From: Glomus cerebriforme
Lineage: Eukaryota > Glomeromycota > Glomeromycetes > Glomerales > Glomeraceae
Reading direction: 5' to 3'
Assembly (NCBI GenBank): GCA_003550305.1
Contig: QKYT01000409.1
Location: forward strand, 4,447 to 25,275
DNA: 20,829 nucleotides
In this document: positions 1 through 10,213 of the stretch, in pieces
How the letters are laid out: every line of letters starts with the position of its first letter
Numbering within the stretch: position 1 is the stretch's first letter
The notes under the pieces: model-generated
The model's database searches: none
Told to the model about the DNA's origin: nothing
Seen by the model: only the letters and a program-made list of their open reading frames with translations
Position numbers and translations under genes: made by a program

Positions 1-287
1 GTTACAAGTCTACCAATGATAGTTTTATATTCTCAGTTACAAATAGAAATAATCTTCAGACTGCAAAAGTAGGTTATATTGAAAATACACAATATTCTAT
101 ATATAGTTATGAATCTTATGGGCCAACATTTGGTGGTGGTCATGATTTATATCAACATAGTGATGGTATTTGGAAATATAATCATCCACATTCTTACTCT
201 AATATTAATTTGCCAAATTCTCGTCCAAGTAGTTATATTGATTTTGATGTAGAAGATTATGAAGTATATCAAATTGTTAAAAAATGA
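1..287 (+). CDS. TLDc-domain protein, C-terminal end (partial)
   Basis: An open frame enters from the left edge (first full codon at 3) and ends at TGA 285-287, giving the last 94 residues of a protein. The residues match the C-terminal half of a TLDc domain: VTNRNNLQTAKVGY, then YGPTFGGGHDLY, and the terminal VEDYEVYQIVKK. The GGGHDLY and VEDYEV motifs are characteristic of the family. TLDc domains are linked to oxidative-stress resistance and V-ATPase regulation in animals and yeast. In Glomeromycotina they commonly follow a BTB domain in large gene families, so the missing upstream part may encode BTB, but that cannot be seen here. No break is present in the visible part. AATAAA hexamers at about 342 and 350 could serve polyadenylation. 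Confidence 0.85.
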   Translation, partial: YKSTNDSFIFSVTNRNNLQTAKVGYIENTQYSIYSYESYGPTFGGGHDLYQHSDGIWKYNHPHSYSNINLPNSRPSSYIDFDVEDYEVYQIVKK

Positions 288-1532
288 TTTAAATTTATAC
301 ATTATATATTAGATAATGTTTGTATATTATATGTTTATTTAAATAAATGAAATAAATGCNGATTTTATAATTGTTTTCTTATCGTATTAATTTCTTCTTT
401 ACAATGGAATACAAATATTTAAATATCAAAATTGTTATATCGATATAAAGTAATCACAAACTTTTATCTAACTCGATATAAATAAATAAAAATGAGAACA
501 TTTAATAAAATAAACTTACAATCAAAGAATTCGAATATCGTGTTAATAATTAGATGTATTTTTTTCGCTAATTTTCCTTTGTATATCTGCAATATAGTCT
601 AAAATTTAACTAGAATTCATATACTGTAAATAATATATCTACTAAATTCTGCGCTTGTTAAAAAAATTTATACCAAAGGCATTAAGGAATTGGGGATGTA
701 ACAATGTAAACATAATAAGATTGGCTAAAATTCTTTAACAACAATCAAGATGAATTACGGTAAATGTGATTTTTGATAGATAAATTCTTCAAAATGAATT
801 TTCTAAATTATTTGTAATAATAATATTAAAATATGAATAATATAGAGTTTTAGATTCAACAAATTCTCAAAATTTTATTAAATTGAGTAAGCATACAGTA
901 TATTGAGATAATTCCCTATTTCTCTATTTTTAATATTACCTTGAAGTATAACATTCATTGAATTTTCGTTCCTGTTGAATATATTATTCTAAAAATAAAA
1001 TTAAATAAGTACTAAATTTTATTTAAAGGAAATATTTTAATTATTTTTTTTTTTTATAAATAATAACAGAGTTCTAGAACCATTTTCTTTTTTTTTAATG
1101 AATAAACTATTGCTAATCAATATATAACGCAATACGAAGTAAATACTTGTGTGTGGCGCCATGTCGCCATTCTGACATATAAATATATATTATAATTTGG
1201 TAATTGTTACAACAATTAAATGTAATGACTGCTTACAATTAATTAATTATATAATAATTATAATGATGAACAATAGCATTGTCAGAACGGTTAAAATATT
1301 AAAAAATTTAGTAATTATTTAATCATAGAGGACCAATCAAAAAATTTTTTTTCATCTAATGAGTCATTTGTTCTCCTGCTAGTATGCTGTGCTAATGAAT
1401 CAAAATTGCTATATATTATTATTGAAATCTATATATATAAAAGGCATTAAAAATATTTTTTGTCCAAAAAAAAAAAAAAAAAAATCTTTTTACCACTTTA
1501 TATAAATCGAACAGTCCGTTAACAGTAATACA
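288..1532. other. Intergenic, no gene seen
   Basis: AT-rich sequence between the TLDc 3' end and the AAA ATPase. I see no exon-like reading frame on either strand. It holds candidate poly(A) hexamers after the TLDc stop, a small GC-richer patch near 1150-1177, and the putative promoter of the next gene at its right end. Confidence 0.6.
1434..1506 (+). promoter_or_regulatory. Putative TATA boxes of the AAA ATPase gene
   Basis: Two TATA-like strings precede the ATG at 1533: TATATAAAAGG (1434-1444) and TATATAAA (1499-1506). The first would leave a leader of roughly 60-70 bases that includes the poly(A) run near 1466-1484. The second is only about 27 bases from the ATG, so it would give almost no leader. 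The first is therefore the better candidate. Both are chance-prone in DNA this rich in A and T. Confidence 0.35.
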
Positions 1533-4211
1533 ATGGATTCTTCATTTGCACCAATTATAGCATGTTCCTCGGATGAAAAACTTGACCCTTTTAAAATAGA
1601 ACGTGATAATGNTGATACATTTGTTCGTTTAATTGATTTTAATCTTATAAATACCCTGCGAAGNTACATGCAAGAAGAATGTTTGTATGGACAAAATCCA
1701 AAGGTTTGTATAAATTATCATCATTTTGAAATATTAAAATAAATGTTTCCAATTAAATTATTATAAATGTTTTCTGATTTANAACATTTCTTATCAAATA
1801 AAATAGATTCCAATACACGCATTATTACTTGCTTTACCTGATCTTAAAAAAGCTATTGAAACAGAATATTACGATGAATATTATAATGAACATGGTGATG
1901 AATATGGTGATGAATATGATGATGAATATGATGAGACGGATAATTACTCACCTAATAAGAATAAAAATAAGAATAAGAATAAGAATAATTTGAAAAAATT
2001 AGTTGATTTAATAGAAGTTGAATTGGAATCAAGAGTTTGTAAAATCAAAGAAATGATTAATAATGTAAATTTAAAAGAGTCTCATTTTTTTTGAAGTAAA
2101 TTTGTTTTTATAATGACAATATATGAAATTAACNTTTTCTTTAAATAATTTCTTTTTTTTAAGAATGTTATTTCATTCAAAAATCTATTCTATTTGTTTC
2201 CAAAAGGTAAATTAACATACACATTTAATCTCAAATAATTTTACATTATACTAATTTATATCCATGTTTTTAGGTCAACATGTACGTGCTATTTGGGATG
2301 AATGTATAATTGGAGCAAAAGTAGTCAAAGCAACGTATAATAAGTCATTTTTTGGCAATTACATGAGAATTAGAGTTGAAATTATTTCTTCAGGTTTGTA
2401 TAATTCGATTATTTTTAATTTGATCATATTACTTCATAATTAATTTGATTCTGTTTTTTAGATGGTAACACTTTTTTTAATGGAAAATTATCATTCAATA
2501 TTAATGAATGGGAAGGTGTACGTGAGATTGAGAAACTTTCTGTTATTCCACTACCAGAAGTGTGTCCAATTCGCAATGAATTAATAGCACGGGGAAAAAA
2601 GTTCGTAAAGTATGCTATTGGTCCGCATTATCTTCAGTATACTGGAAATATGTTTCATATGACTTGGTGGGGTTCTACCAAATTTAAAAGTGATGGTCGT
2701 GTTATGATTGATGCTGTATCATTTGCCAAGGTTAATCCAAGTTACGAGATGGAACCTAGTAGAAATGAAAACACCAGAGATAATAGAGTAAAAACACAAG
2801 TACAAGAATGTAAAGAAGAAGAGTTGTTCATGTGCGCACCTTCTCTTTATGGGTTTAGTTTTATAACAAAGAAATGGGGTCAATTATATGTTGATTCTTT
2901 AGATGGTATATTTGAAATTGCCTAATTGGCAGGTTTTTTTCTTTCAACTCCTTTATTTATATTTTTGTATTTTGTTTCTTACTTTTATCTCTAATTTTAG
3001 AGGTAACATTTGATGATAATGCGTTCGATCTACTTGTTATGGATCAAATGAAAAAGGATCTTATCTCTAGTCTTGTAACATCTAAATATAAAGGAGTGGA
3101 TCTTATCAATGGTAAAGGTGGTGGCTGTATCTTTTTATTACATGGACCTCCTGGAGGTTTGTATTTTCATAATTAATAATAATTATATATTACAAAATAA
3201 TCATATAATAATAATTTATTCATATCTTCAATAGTTGGAAAAACATTAACTGCCGAAGCAATTTCTGAGTATCTTCATCGTCCATTATATTCTATTAGTG
3301 TTGGAGAATTAGGAACAGATGTAATAGATTTAGAAAAAAAATTGAGTGAAATTCTTGAAGTTGCAAGTATTTGGAATGCTGTTATTTTAATTGATGAAGG
3401 TAATGAACGAATAATCATGATTTAATATTTGATAAAAATTATTTTAATTGATTATTCTATTTATAACATAGCTGATATCTTTCTTGAACGTCGAAGTGAA
3501 CATGACATTCAACGTAATGCTTTAGTGAGTGTATTTTTAAGATTGCTTGAATATCATCAAGGAATTTTGTTCTTGACAACAAATCGAGGTAAAAAATTTT
3601 TTTTAGATAATATATTTTTGAGTTTTTAATTTTAAAATGTCAAATATTTATCTTGTTACTTTCTTACAGTGAAATGTTTTGATGCTGCTTTTCAATCTCG
3701 AATTTCAGTTTCCTTGAGATACAATTACTTAGATACCAATGGTGAGTTACTTATTTTTTTTTTTGAACAAGATAATATTTTCACGATTAATCATGAAATT
3801 TTTTTTATATTTATAGCACGAGAACAAATCTGGCGTACATATTTAGATCGTGTTGAAGGAAAAAATAAAAGTCAAGTAAATATTGAAAATCTGAAAAAGA
3901 GACCATTAAATGGAAGGGAGATCAAAACAGCCGTAAGATTAGCAAAGGTAATAATTAATTTTATTTGTGAATATATGATAAAAACTTAGGCTAATTTTAT
4001 ATATTAATGTATAAATTTTGTTTAATATTTATAGGCATTAACAACAAAAAATAAACCTGATGCATTAATTACTACCGAGCAATTAGAAAGTATTCTTGAT
4101 ATTTCAAAATCTTTTATAGAGTCAGAAAATCAAGATTTAGATGAAAACAATTTAGAACATCAAGACGAAGAAGAAATCAATCTAAGAAAGCGAATAAGAA
4201 TTAAATACTGA
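1533..4211 (+). CDS. AAA-family ATPase with DUF7025-like N-terminal region, 11 exons
   Basis: Predicted exons: 1533-1703, 1807-2064, 2164-2206, 2274-2393, 2462-2905, 3001-3156, 3235-3399, 3472-3588, 3670-3741, 3817-3947, 4035-4211. They join without a break to 1854 nt (617 residues plus TGA). All introns are GT..AG and 67-103 bp long. Residues 1-143 hold a helical start and a low-complexity acidic/Asn-Lys stretch. Residues ~144-285 resemble the fungal domain called DUF7025 (ISFKNLFYLFPKG, IARGKKF, DGRVMID). The AAA module follows: Walker A GPPGVGKT (394-401), Walker B ILIDEAD (~448-454), sensor 1 TTNR (488-491), SRH arginine FQSRI (R502) and lid motif LNGREIK (546-552). All key residues are present, so it is probably an active nucleotide-driven remodelling ATPase. 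The substrate is unknown; fungal relatives are mostly uncharacterised. Two N bases (1612, 1664) leave residues 27 and 44 uncertain. Exon ends are inferred by frame and family fit. Confidence 0.88.
1872..1989 (+). repeat. In-frame tandem repeats inside exon 2 of the AAA ATPase
   Basis: A run of GATGAATAT-type units (about 1872-1935) encodes repeated GDEY/DDEY, followed by AATAAG hexamers (about 1954-1989) encoding repeated Asn-Lys. Together they give an acidic, tyrosine-rich block and then a basic, asparagine-rich block, probably a disordered linker. Units of 12 and 6 nt keep the frame, so copy number may vary between strains without breaking the gene. Confidence 0.8.
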
Positions 4212-5118
4212 ACTAAACCTTATAAGAAGACCGGATTAATTAAAAAAAAATATTTTTTTTTAAAATAAGATGTTAATATTAATATTCCTTTAAGCTAACT
4301 ATGACATTTACCTAATTATTATGTTAAGTTTTTGATTGTAAAATCTTCGATTATTTAATAGCATTTTTTACAATCATATAGCGTTTTTTTAAGGTCTCAT
4401 TTATTTTGATTTATCTAATCAGCTTGTTTAGGTTTATATTTTAGCTTCACAATTGAAAGGTGTCACATTGGTTCAATAAGTAATAATAAAGAATTCTAAG
4501 CACTTTAACATTGAAAAATGTACGATAAATATGAGTTAGTATTCTGGAATTCTCAGATTGTTTGGTAATTGGGTGGATCACGTGTTATTGTTAGGCTGGT
4601 GTTGGAATTATAGGATATGAAAGAAATTTAATTTCTCTTTTAAAAGTGGAATAACATTAACCAAGAATCACTTAAAATTTTTGTATTTCCTCATGTTTAA
4701 ATAATTTATTTAAGTATTTTCTATTACCAACAGAACAAGATCAAAAATTATCACTTAACATCAACTAACAGAAAATAATTCAGAAAGAATGCAAAAACAA
4801 TATTATTATTTCCAACATAACTATGAGAAGTGAATTTGGAAAATAGAATTACTGTATATTGTGATAGAATTTCGATTAATTTGTTTCCGATTAATATTAA
4901 CTCGGATTATATCTTCCAATGAAACTTAATTATCCATGTAATTATTTACAGCCATAGGCATAAAAAGTAAAAAAATGCTGAAAATAAGCAACATTAAACA
5001 AATTGGTCCTCCTTTTGGTGTTGTATACATACTATTGTACTTGAGTTTTTAATTAACTTTGGCACAGAAATCATAAAAATATAACCATAAAAAATTTGAT
5101 TAAAGATTTTTTAATAAT

Positions 5119-5132
5119 TGTGGTGCACCACA
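5119..5132. repeat. 14-bp perfect palindrome
   Basis: TGTGGTGCACCACA reads identically on both strands. It is GC-richer than its surroundings. It could be a protein-binding site or the fused ends of a lost transposon; nothing nearby settles which. Confidence 0.6.
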
Positions 5133-5356
5133 GTAAAGCGTAGTTATATTCATATCCATATGCATGAAATATCCTTTAACTAAATCTAAAACAGACATGA
5201 AAATATTAATGAAATATCAAAATAAATATAACATCATCTTGCCTCAATGAAATAACGCGTAATTTAGTAAAATACCTTTTAAAGAAATAAACTATGCTGG
5301 CATCATAATTTGCAGTCATGAAAAATAATATAGAATAAAAAGTTAAGGTAATAAAT

Positions 5357-5455
5357 CGTAAAAATAAGAGAAATAAATTCAATAATGTTTATATGACGCG
5401 TAAAAAATAAGAGAAACAATTTTATAATGGTTATATGATATGTAAAAAAATAACC
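5357..5455. repeat. 42-bp-period tandem repeat, about 2.3 copies
   Basis: Units start at 5357, 5399 and 5441 with CGTAAAAATAAGAGAAA-like sequence and end in ATGTTTATATGACG-like sequence; the third is partial. The period is a multiple of three, which explains the internally repeated minus-strand open frame here. Confidence 0.75.
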
Positions 5456-6753
5456 TAAAACTTGTAAAGTGAGAGACTAGGAGACGAGAAAAAATTCTGT
5501 CTTTTGTTATTTTCAAGCCTAATCGGCAAGCTTTGAAAACTAAAGAATATGACCAATACGTATATATTACGCCATTCACACGGATATATTTCTATATATA
5601 AGTATGACTTAATTTTATGACCATTCTATTTTTATATTTGAATATTATACATAATATTTTTATTATTTTTATAAAAATTTCATTATTCGCATCTAATAAG
5701 CTCTTTAGATCACTTTCTTTCAATTTTAACATTATCTTTAAAATAAATAAAATTATATAAAATTAATTTGATTGGTTTAAATTTTATAAATCTATTAAAC
5801 TTATTATTTTATTATATTTATTGTTCTTTTTTATTGCTATACTTTAAAAAATACTCATATTCCGACATTGCAGAGTATGAGGAGTATAACCTCAACTACT
5901 TAATAATATAATCAAAGAAAAAGTCTGTTGTATCTATAAAAAAAATTAATAGAAAAAAAATAGATAAATCTGAGATCAATTGGATTAGTCGAAAATTTAC
6001 TGCGTTAATGAACAAAACCAACGAACCAACACACGCAAATCTTACCAATAATTATCAAAATTTGATTTGCTAATTTAAATGGCAGATGTAAGGGTAACGT
6101 AAATTGGCAAAGTAAATATAAGTTTCCGCAGTCTTCATCATTTTATTAGTAATACTGCTACCCCACGCACGAAATGGTTAAAGTACTTTGTTTTATTTAA
6201 ATTATTAAATTCATCATTGAGATTGATTTTGTTTACTTTATTCTTATTATTAACTTTCATAGTTAAGGAAAGCAAAAATATTTTTCTTTTTTTAAAAATT
6301 CTATTAACGAAACATGAAGCTTTTTCTTCCAAATGGTGATACAATTTTCAAGCCAATGAAATGGATGAAATGGATTAATTACATAATTGTTTATTATCGC
6401 AGCTTATATTATGCACAATCACGTGTTTAATTTGAATACTAGGACAATTATAGAAATTTTGCGCGGGAACAAATAAAAAATCATATAAAAAATAGAGCTT
6501 TTCAATCGTGTAAATTTGCAACAAATTAAAAAAAAATTTAGTAAAGCAAATTATACTACAAACTACTTTCTAAGGAAACTTGTTAAATATCCTAAATTTG
6601 TAACATTACGGATTTTCTAAAAAACTTTTTTGATTTTAATAAAGACCAAAAATATCTCAGCGACGATGTATGAATAAATAAAAGATTTTAACTGTCGTAA
6701 TTTAACTAAAGAACAAAAATTGTTTAATTGAATTAAAAGTACGTTATAAAAAT

Positions 6754-6960
6754 ATGATTTTATGTGAAGAATGCAAACAACCTAATACTGGAACTTATTG
6801 TGTAATGTATGTAACGCAAAACACTTTCAACAAAATTTCTAGCGGTAATGATGAATGCATATATAACCGATATGGGATTACAGTATGCAAACCAACAGAT
6901 TATAATGCATTAGAAGATACAAAAAAATTTTGGGGTGAAACTATTATCTTTCATATAATA
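6754..6960 (+). pseudogene. Protein-kinase family relic (Zn-ribbon start joined to activation loop)
   Basis: The open frame begins MILCEECKQPNTGTYC, which matches the cysteine-rich start typical of many Rhizophagus TKL-type kinases (CxxCKQPNTG..WC..CN). The next part of that motif lies in another frame (CNAKHFQQNF, 6810-6839). The frame then returns with SGNDE. These switches show small indels. Directly after comes VCKPTDYNALEDTKK, which resembles the segment after the DFG-like motif (LCKPADYNALENTK). The whole catalytic core between is therefore missing. There is no ATP-binding loop, VAIK lysine or HRD motif. An 83-residue frame happens to stay open from 6754 to 7005, but it is a collapsed fragment. 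Recognition is from memory of the family. Confidence 0.6.
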
Positions 6961-7005
6961 GTTATAAAAGATTCTTTATATCTTGTTGCTATGTCATTTA
7001 AATAA

Positions 7006-7898
7006 TCTGTAAAAGTCGGTAGTATAATTTATTATTACTGCAATGATAAATTACTTGTTAAATTGGTAAAAGAAGTCAGAGTCAATGTCCTATTGAAAAT
7101 TTCCAAAAATTGTGAAAGAGGTTATTTTTTAAAAGTGTTATTATAGTATTATTTATTATAGCTTCCAGTACTAAAATTTAGTAATGAAATTCTTGGTGGA
7201 TATAATCTTAAAGTTGAATGAAAAAAAAGCTGATTAATTATTATAATTTATGTGATCTTACAATAAACTGACATTCTAAAGTTAGTATTATAAAATGTAA
7301 TAAATTATTATACATACAATTTCATTTTATATCAATAAATTGTTTATTTAATCTCTTTTTCTTTTTTGATTCCTTCCCATATTCGTATACTGTATTAAAG
7401 CATCCAAACTTGGATGTTTTTCATAAATTTAGATGTCTTTTGTTTATTAACAACAGTTCCAACTCTGGTATTATAACAATCCTATGTGATAACAATCGCA
7501 AATTAAAGGTTTTTGAAGCAACATAAGCTAATTTAAATTGACTTTATATTATTTAGATACTTTTCATTGTTTTTTTTTTCAAAAAAAAATAAATAAATAA
7601 ATCCTTACAATAAAACCAATAAAAATATATAGATTTGCAAAAAAAAATATATTGAACACTTTATTCGATACTTTATTGATTAATAAATTGTTTTTATAAG
7701 TACAATTAATTAAATAAAGATAATATTACATATATTTTTGCTACTTTAACCTAGATAAAATGCACACTACTGAAATAACAAAAAAAAAGTAAATTTTAAT
7801 GCTCACCTTAGTCTTTTTTATTATACAGTATATGATTCAGAGGAAAACTTTAATTGATAATTCATATAGCAAACTAATTTAATTTAAATCATAAATAA
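7006..7898. other. Intergenic, no gene seen
   Basis: AT-rich sequence with homopolymer runs and an AAAT-repeat patch near 7586-7602. I see no supported gene, and the continuation of the kinase relic cannot be followed. Confidence 0.5.
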
Positions 7899-8045
7899 GC
7901 TGCAACCTTCAAGACCAGCCGGAAGACATGGGCATATGCTATGGGTTCGTCACGTTTCCAACGAACCAAGGTCGTCTACAGTTGCAAAAATAGCCTGGTG
8001 GGAGGCCCCCTTTTACCCTACTGCCACCATACTTCGGGTAAAGGT
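7899..8045. other. GC-rich island with nested inverted repeats (candidate structured RNA or SINE)
   Basis: Positions 7901-8040 are about 52% G+C by my count, far above the flanks. Complementary pairs nest: TGCAAC 7901-7906 with GTTGCA 7981-7986; GACC 7913-7916 with GGTC 7970-7973; GGTTCGT 7944-7950 with ACGAACC 7961-7967. Next to these, TGGTGG 7996-8001 can pair with CCACCA 8024-8029 and TTTACCC 8012-8018 with GGGTAAA 8036-8042, an interleaved (pseudoknot-like) order. No open frame explains the composition. TAGCCTGGTGG at 7991-8001 is close to a pol III A box, but I find no convincing B box. It matches no tRNA, 5S, SRP or RNase P RNA that I can recognise. It could be a SINE, an unknown ncRNA or a decayed GC-rich insert. 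Confidence 0.4.
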
Positions 8046-8592
8046 AGAAACTATCCTATGTGGTAAAATATAGGGACTATCTACTAAAATCACATTTGAA
8101 ATCCAGAACTTCAATTTAAAAATATAAAGATTATGCAATTTCTGATTTAACTTACCAATTACCATTTGATTTTATCGTGGCAAAAACTGTAAAAAAAAAT
8201 AACTGTTAATATTATTCAAAAAAAATTGTGTAGTGAGCAATATATCTAGGTTCAAAAGTGGCAATTATTCTCTTTTTTTTTTGCTTGAAAAGATGTGGAT
8301 AAATAGTGTATAAAAATACAAAAAAATTATTATATAAAAAGAAGAAAGAGAAGCTCTTACTATTTAAATCATAATATTTTCTATTTCTTTACCTGTTTAT
8401 TATTGTCAAACTATTTATATTATATTTGTTAATGTAGTAATTAATTTAATAAGATGAATAATGAGAATAGAGTAAGAGAATTAGAAAGGAAGAGTATTTA
8501 TATATTTTTTTTGATTTATTATTTTGATGATTCACGTATGTTGTTTTATAAAAATGAGTCAAAATTATATATGATAAAAAAATATTTTTTAT
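8046..8592. other. Intergenic, no gene seen
   Basis: AT-rich sequence. A minus-strand open frame at 8446-8703 is Ile/Tyr-rich with no recognisable motif, and it overlaps a more coding-like plus-strand frame, so I do not call it. A short plus-strand frame from ATG 8455 (about 46 codons) is equally unsupported. Confidence 0.45.
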
Positions 8593-9270
8593 GATGATGA
8601 TAAATTGTATGAGTATGATGAGTATTACGCCAATATCATATAACGTACAGTACATTGGATTATATCTGCATATATTATGTGTACTCATCTCACATATGAT
8701 CATTCAAAGTATCATAATAATGATGTTAATGGTATGTTGATTGTGATAAATTGGCTTACAAGAAGTGACACAAATTCACAAATTTGTCTACAAGTAGAGT
8801 TAGCCCATTTGTTATTCGGTTATTTATAAATTGATCTTGATTATTAATTCCATTTTTTTTTTAAAGTCTAAGTGGATATAAGAGCTAGAAAATCCAAAAG
8901 AACAACATTACAGTTGTCTTACTAATCTTGAAATTAAAGAACCATGGGCGAGAGCTCTGATAACGGATTTCATTGACCATTTCAGGTGTTATATAATTTT
9001 CATTACTTTGAGCAAAAAAAAAATTTTTATTGGTCAAAAGCAAAATTTTTTTAATAAAGTTGATTTTATCAATAAAAATGGTTTAAATAGATACCTGCTG
9101 AACACAATGTTATGCTTTAAATTTATTAATTACCTAAGTTTATGTAATTTATTATCATGCATAATCTATCAATTAGTTACGAATTTGACTCATTTTGAAT
9201 ATTAGGAGAAAAATCATTTGTTTACAAATGTAGAAATTTTTCATGTGAACAATGTAATTATTCATTGATT
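8593..9270 (+). pseudogene. Unrecognised exon-like relic
   Basis: One frame from 8593 to 8829 has a single in-frame TAA (8641-8643). It reads coding-like peptides such as DDKLYEYDEYYANI and SQICLQVELAHLLFGYL. After an intron-like pyrimidine tract ending in AAAG at 8866, a second frame is open from 8882 to 9205 and starts ELENPKEQHYSCLTNLEIKE, then PWARALITDFIDHFR. A GT at 8986 and an AG at 9204-9205 could remove its AT-rich second half and lead to a cysteine-containing piece (YKCRNFSCEQC, about 9225-9257). The composition of these pieces is more gene-like than the flanks. The in-frame stops and lack of a clear start argue for a relic. I do not recognise the family. Confidence 0.35.
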
Positions 9271-9453
9271 ATTGATATAAACTATGTTTAAATTAATAAT
9301 AATAACAATAATAAATTAAGCATGATTAGTCACATTACGCAAATTTTTTATGTTTTGATTAAAATATATAAATACCATAATATTTTTTTACATTTTTTTA
9401 AATGTATCTCTTATTATTATCCTAATTTTATCTTCCCCCTTATAATCGTTTTT

Positions 9454-9680
9454 CCTTTAAACTCCCTCTTATCTTCCTTATACTGTATATGAGGTTTTCC
9501 TCGTATCAGGCAAGGAAAGGCCGGTCAGTAACTGGCTGGTTTGGTTTCTTTTTAAATCCCTCTATCCCTTTAAACTTCCTCTTATCTTCCTTATACTGTA
9601 TATGNGGNCNTCTTCGTGTCAGGCAAGGAAAGGCTAGTCAGATAGTTGAGTATCTCCTAACTGNCTGGTNTGGTTTAGAT
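9454..9680. repeat. Two-unit tandem repeat, 113-bp offset, with hairpin
   Basis: Unit 1 starts CCTTTAAACT at 9454 and unit 2 with the same decamer at 9567. Both continue with CTCTTATCTTCCTTATACTG, then TATATGAGG/CCTCGTAT and CAGGCAAGGAAAGG, and end CTGGTTTGGTTT. ATATGAGG-TTTT-CCTCGTAT forms a hairpin in unit 1. Unit 2 carries a small insertion before its end. Five of the window's N bases (9605, 9608, 9610, 9664, 9670) fall in unit 2. A related TATACTGTATAT core recurs near 20592. The look is that of a dispersed repeat family. Confidence 0.8.
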
Positions 9681-9777
9681 TAGAATTCTCTCTTTATAAC
9701 ATGTAAGATAAAATTAGGTATTAATAATAAGGTTTTTCATCATCTCTAATTAAAAAATAGACTCTTAATATTCCTTT

Positions 9778-10213
9778 ATGAATTTTATTGGTGTGAATTA
9801 TCTAAACAGTTCAAATAAGATACCCAAAGAATATATAATTGAATGGAAATCTCATGACCCTTCCAGTATAAGAAAAGTGAATGAGATGGCTGTAGAAATA
9901 AGAAGATACTATATTGCATGTCATAATAATTACAATTGTCAATGAATCACAATGGAATTAAATATCAAATCATACAACGGTGAACTATTTCAAACAATGA
10001 AACAAACTAGTGAATCACGCACATAAATGAACAAAAAAAAAAAGCTCGTACTGTTGATTATATGATGAAAAGAATTGCCAAGTTGTCTTGAACAGCAATA
10101 CCTTCATTTTGGACAAAGACAATGAGTATGATATGGTAGATGGGAGGGCAGAGGAGGATAAAGTTCTAAAAAATATTGTCAGTATGTGTGGTTTTGGTTA
10201 TTCAATGTTGTGA
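9778..10213 (+). other. Two short open frames, possible gene relic
   Basis: ATG 9778 opens a 55-codon frame (stop 9943-9945) whose middle, PKEYIIEWKSHDPSSIRKVN then EMAVEIRRYY, looks like real protein. A second frame without a start (10058-10213, 51 codons) reads NTFILDKDNEYDMVDGRAEE, then DKVLKNIVSMCGFGYSML. No intron joins them convincingly and there is no family I recognise. I infer a decayed gene, but chance is not excluded. Confidence 0.3.

Larger units (their letters stand above)
4212..6753. other. Intergenic, no gene seen
   Basis: About 2.5 kb of AT-rich DNA without an exon-like frame. Short minus-strand open frames at 5379-5579 and 6138-6344 have low-complexity Phe/Tyr/Ile/Lys/Asn composition with no family resemblance, and I treat them as chance. 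The visible structure is a 14-bp perfect palindrome (5119-5132) and a 42-bp tandem repeat (5357-5455). Confidence 0.6.

Noticed and set aside
1167..1290. 11-bp imperfect inverted repeat (CCATTCTGACA / TGTCAGAACGG) that could mark a small MITE
   Set aside because: There is one mismatch, no flanking duplication and no further end similarity. Chance is likely.
5379..5579. Minus-strand 66-codon frame
   Set aside because: Its repeated residues come from the 42-bp tandem repeat. There is no motif or codon signal.
6138..6344. Minus-strand 68-codon frame
   Set aside because: Composed mainly of Asn, Lys, Ile and Phe, as expected from AT-rich DNA. No family resemblance.
7403..7418. CATCCAA-AC-TTGGATG short hairpin
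   Set aside because: A 7-bp stem with a 2-base loop and no associated gene or terminator context.
8446..8703. Minus-strand 85-codon hydrophobic frame
   Set aside because: Ile/Tyr-rich chance composition, overlapping a more coding-like plus-strand frame.
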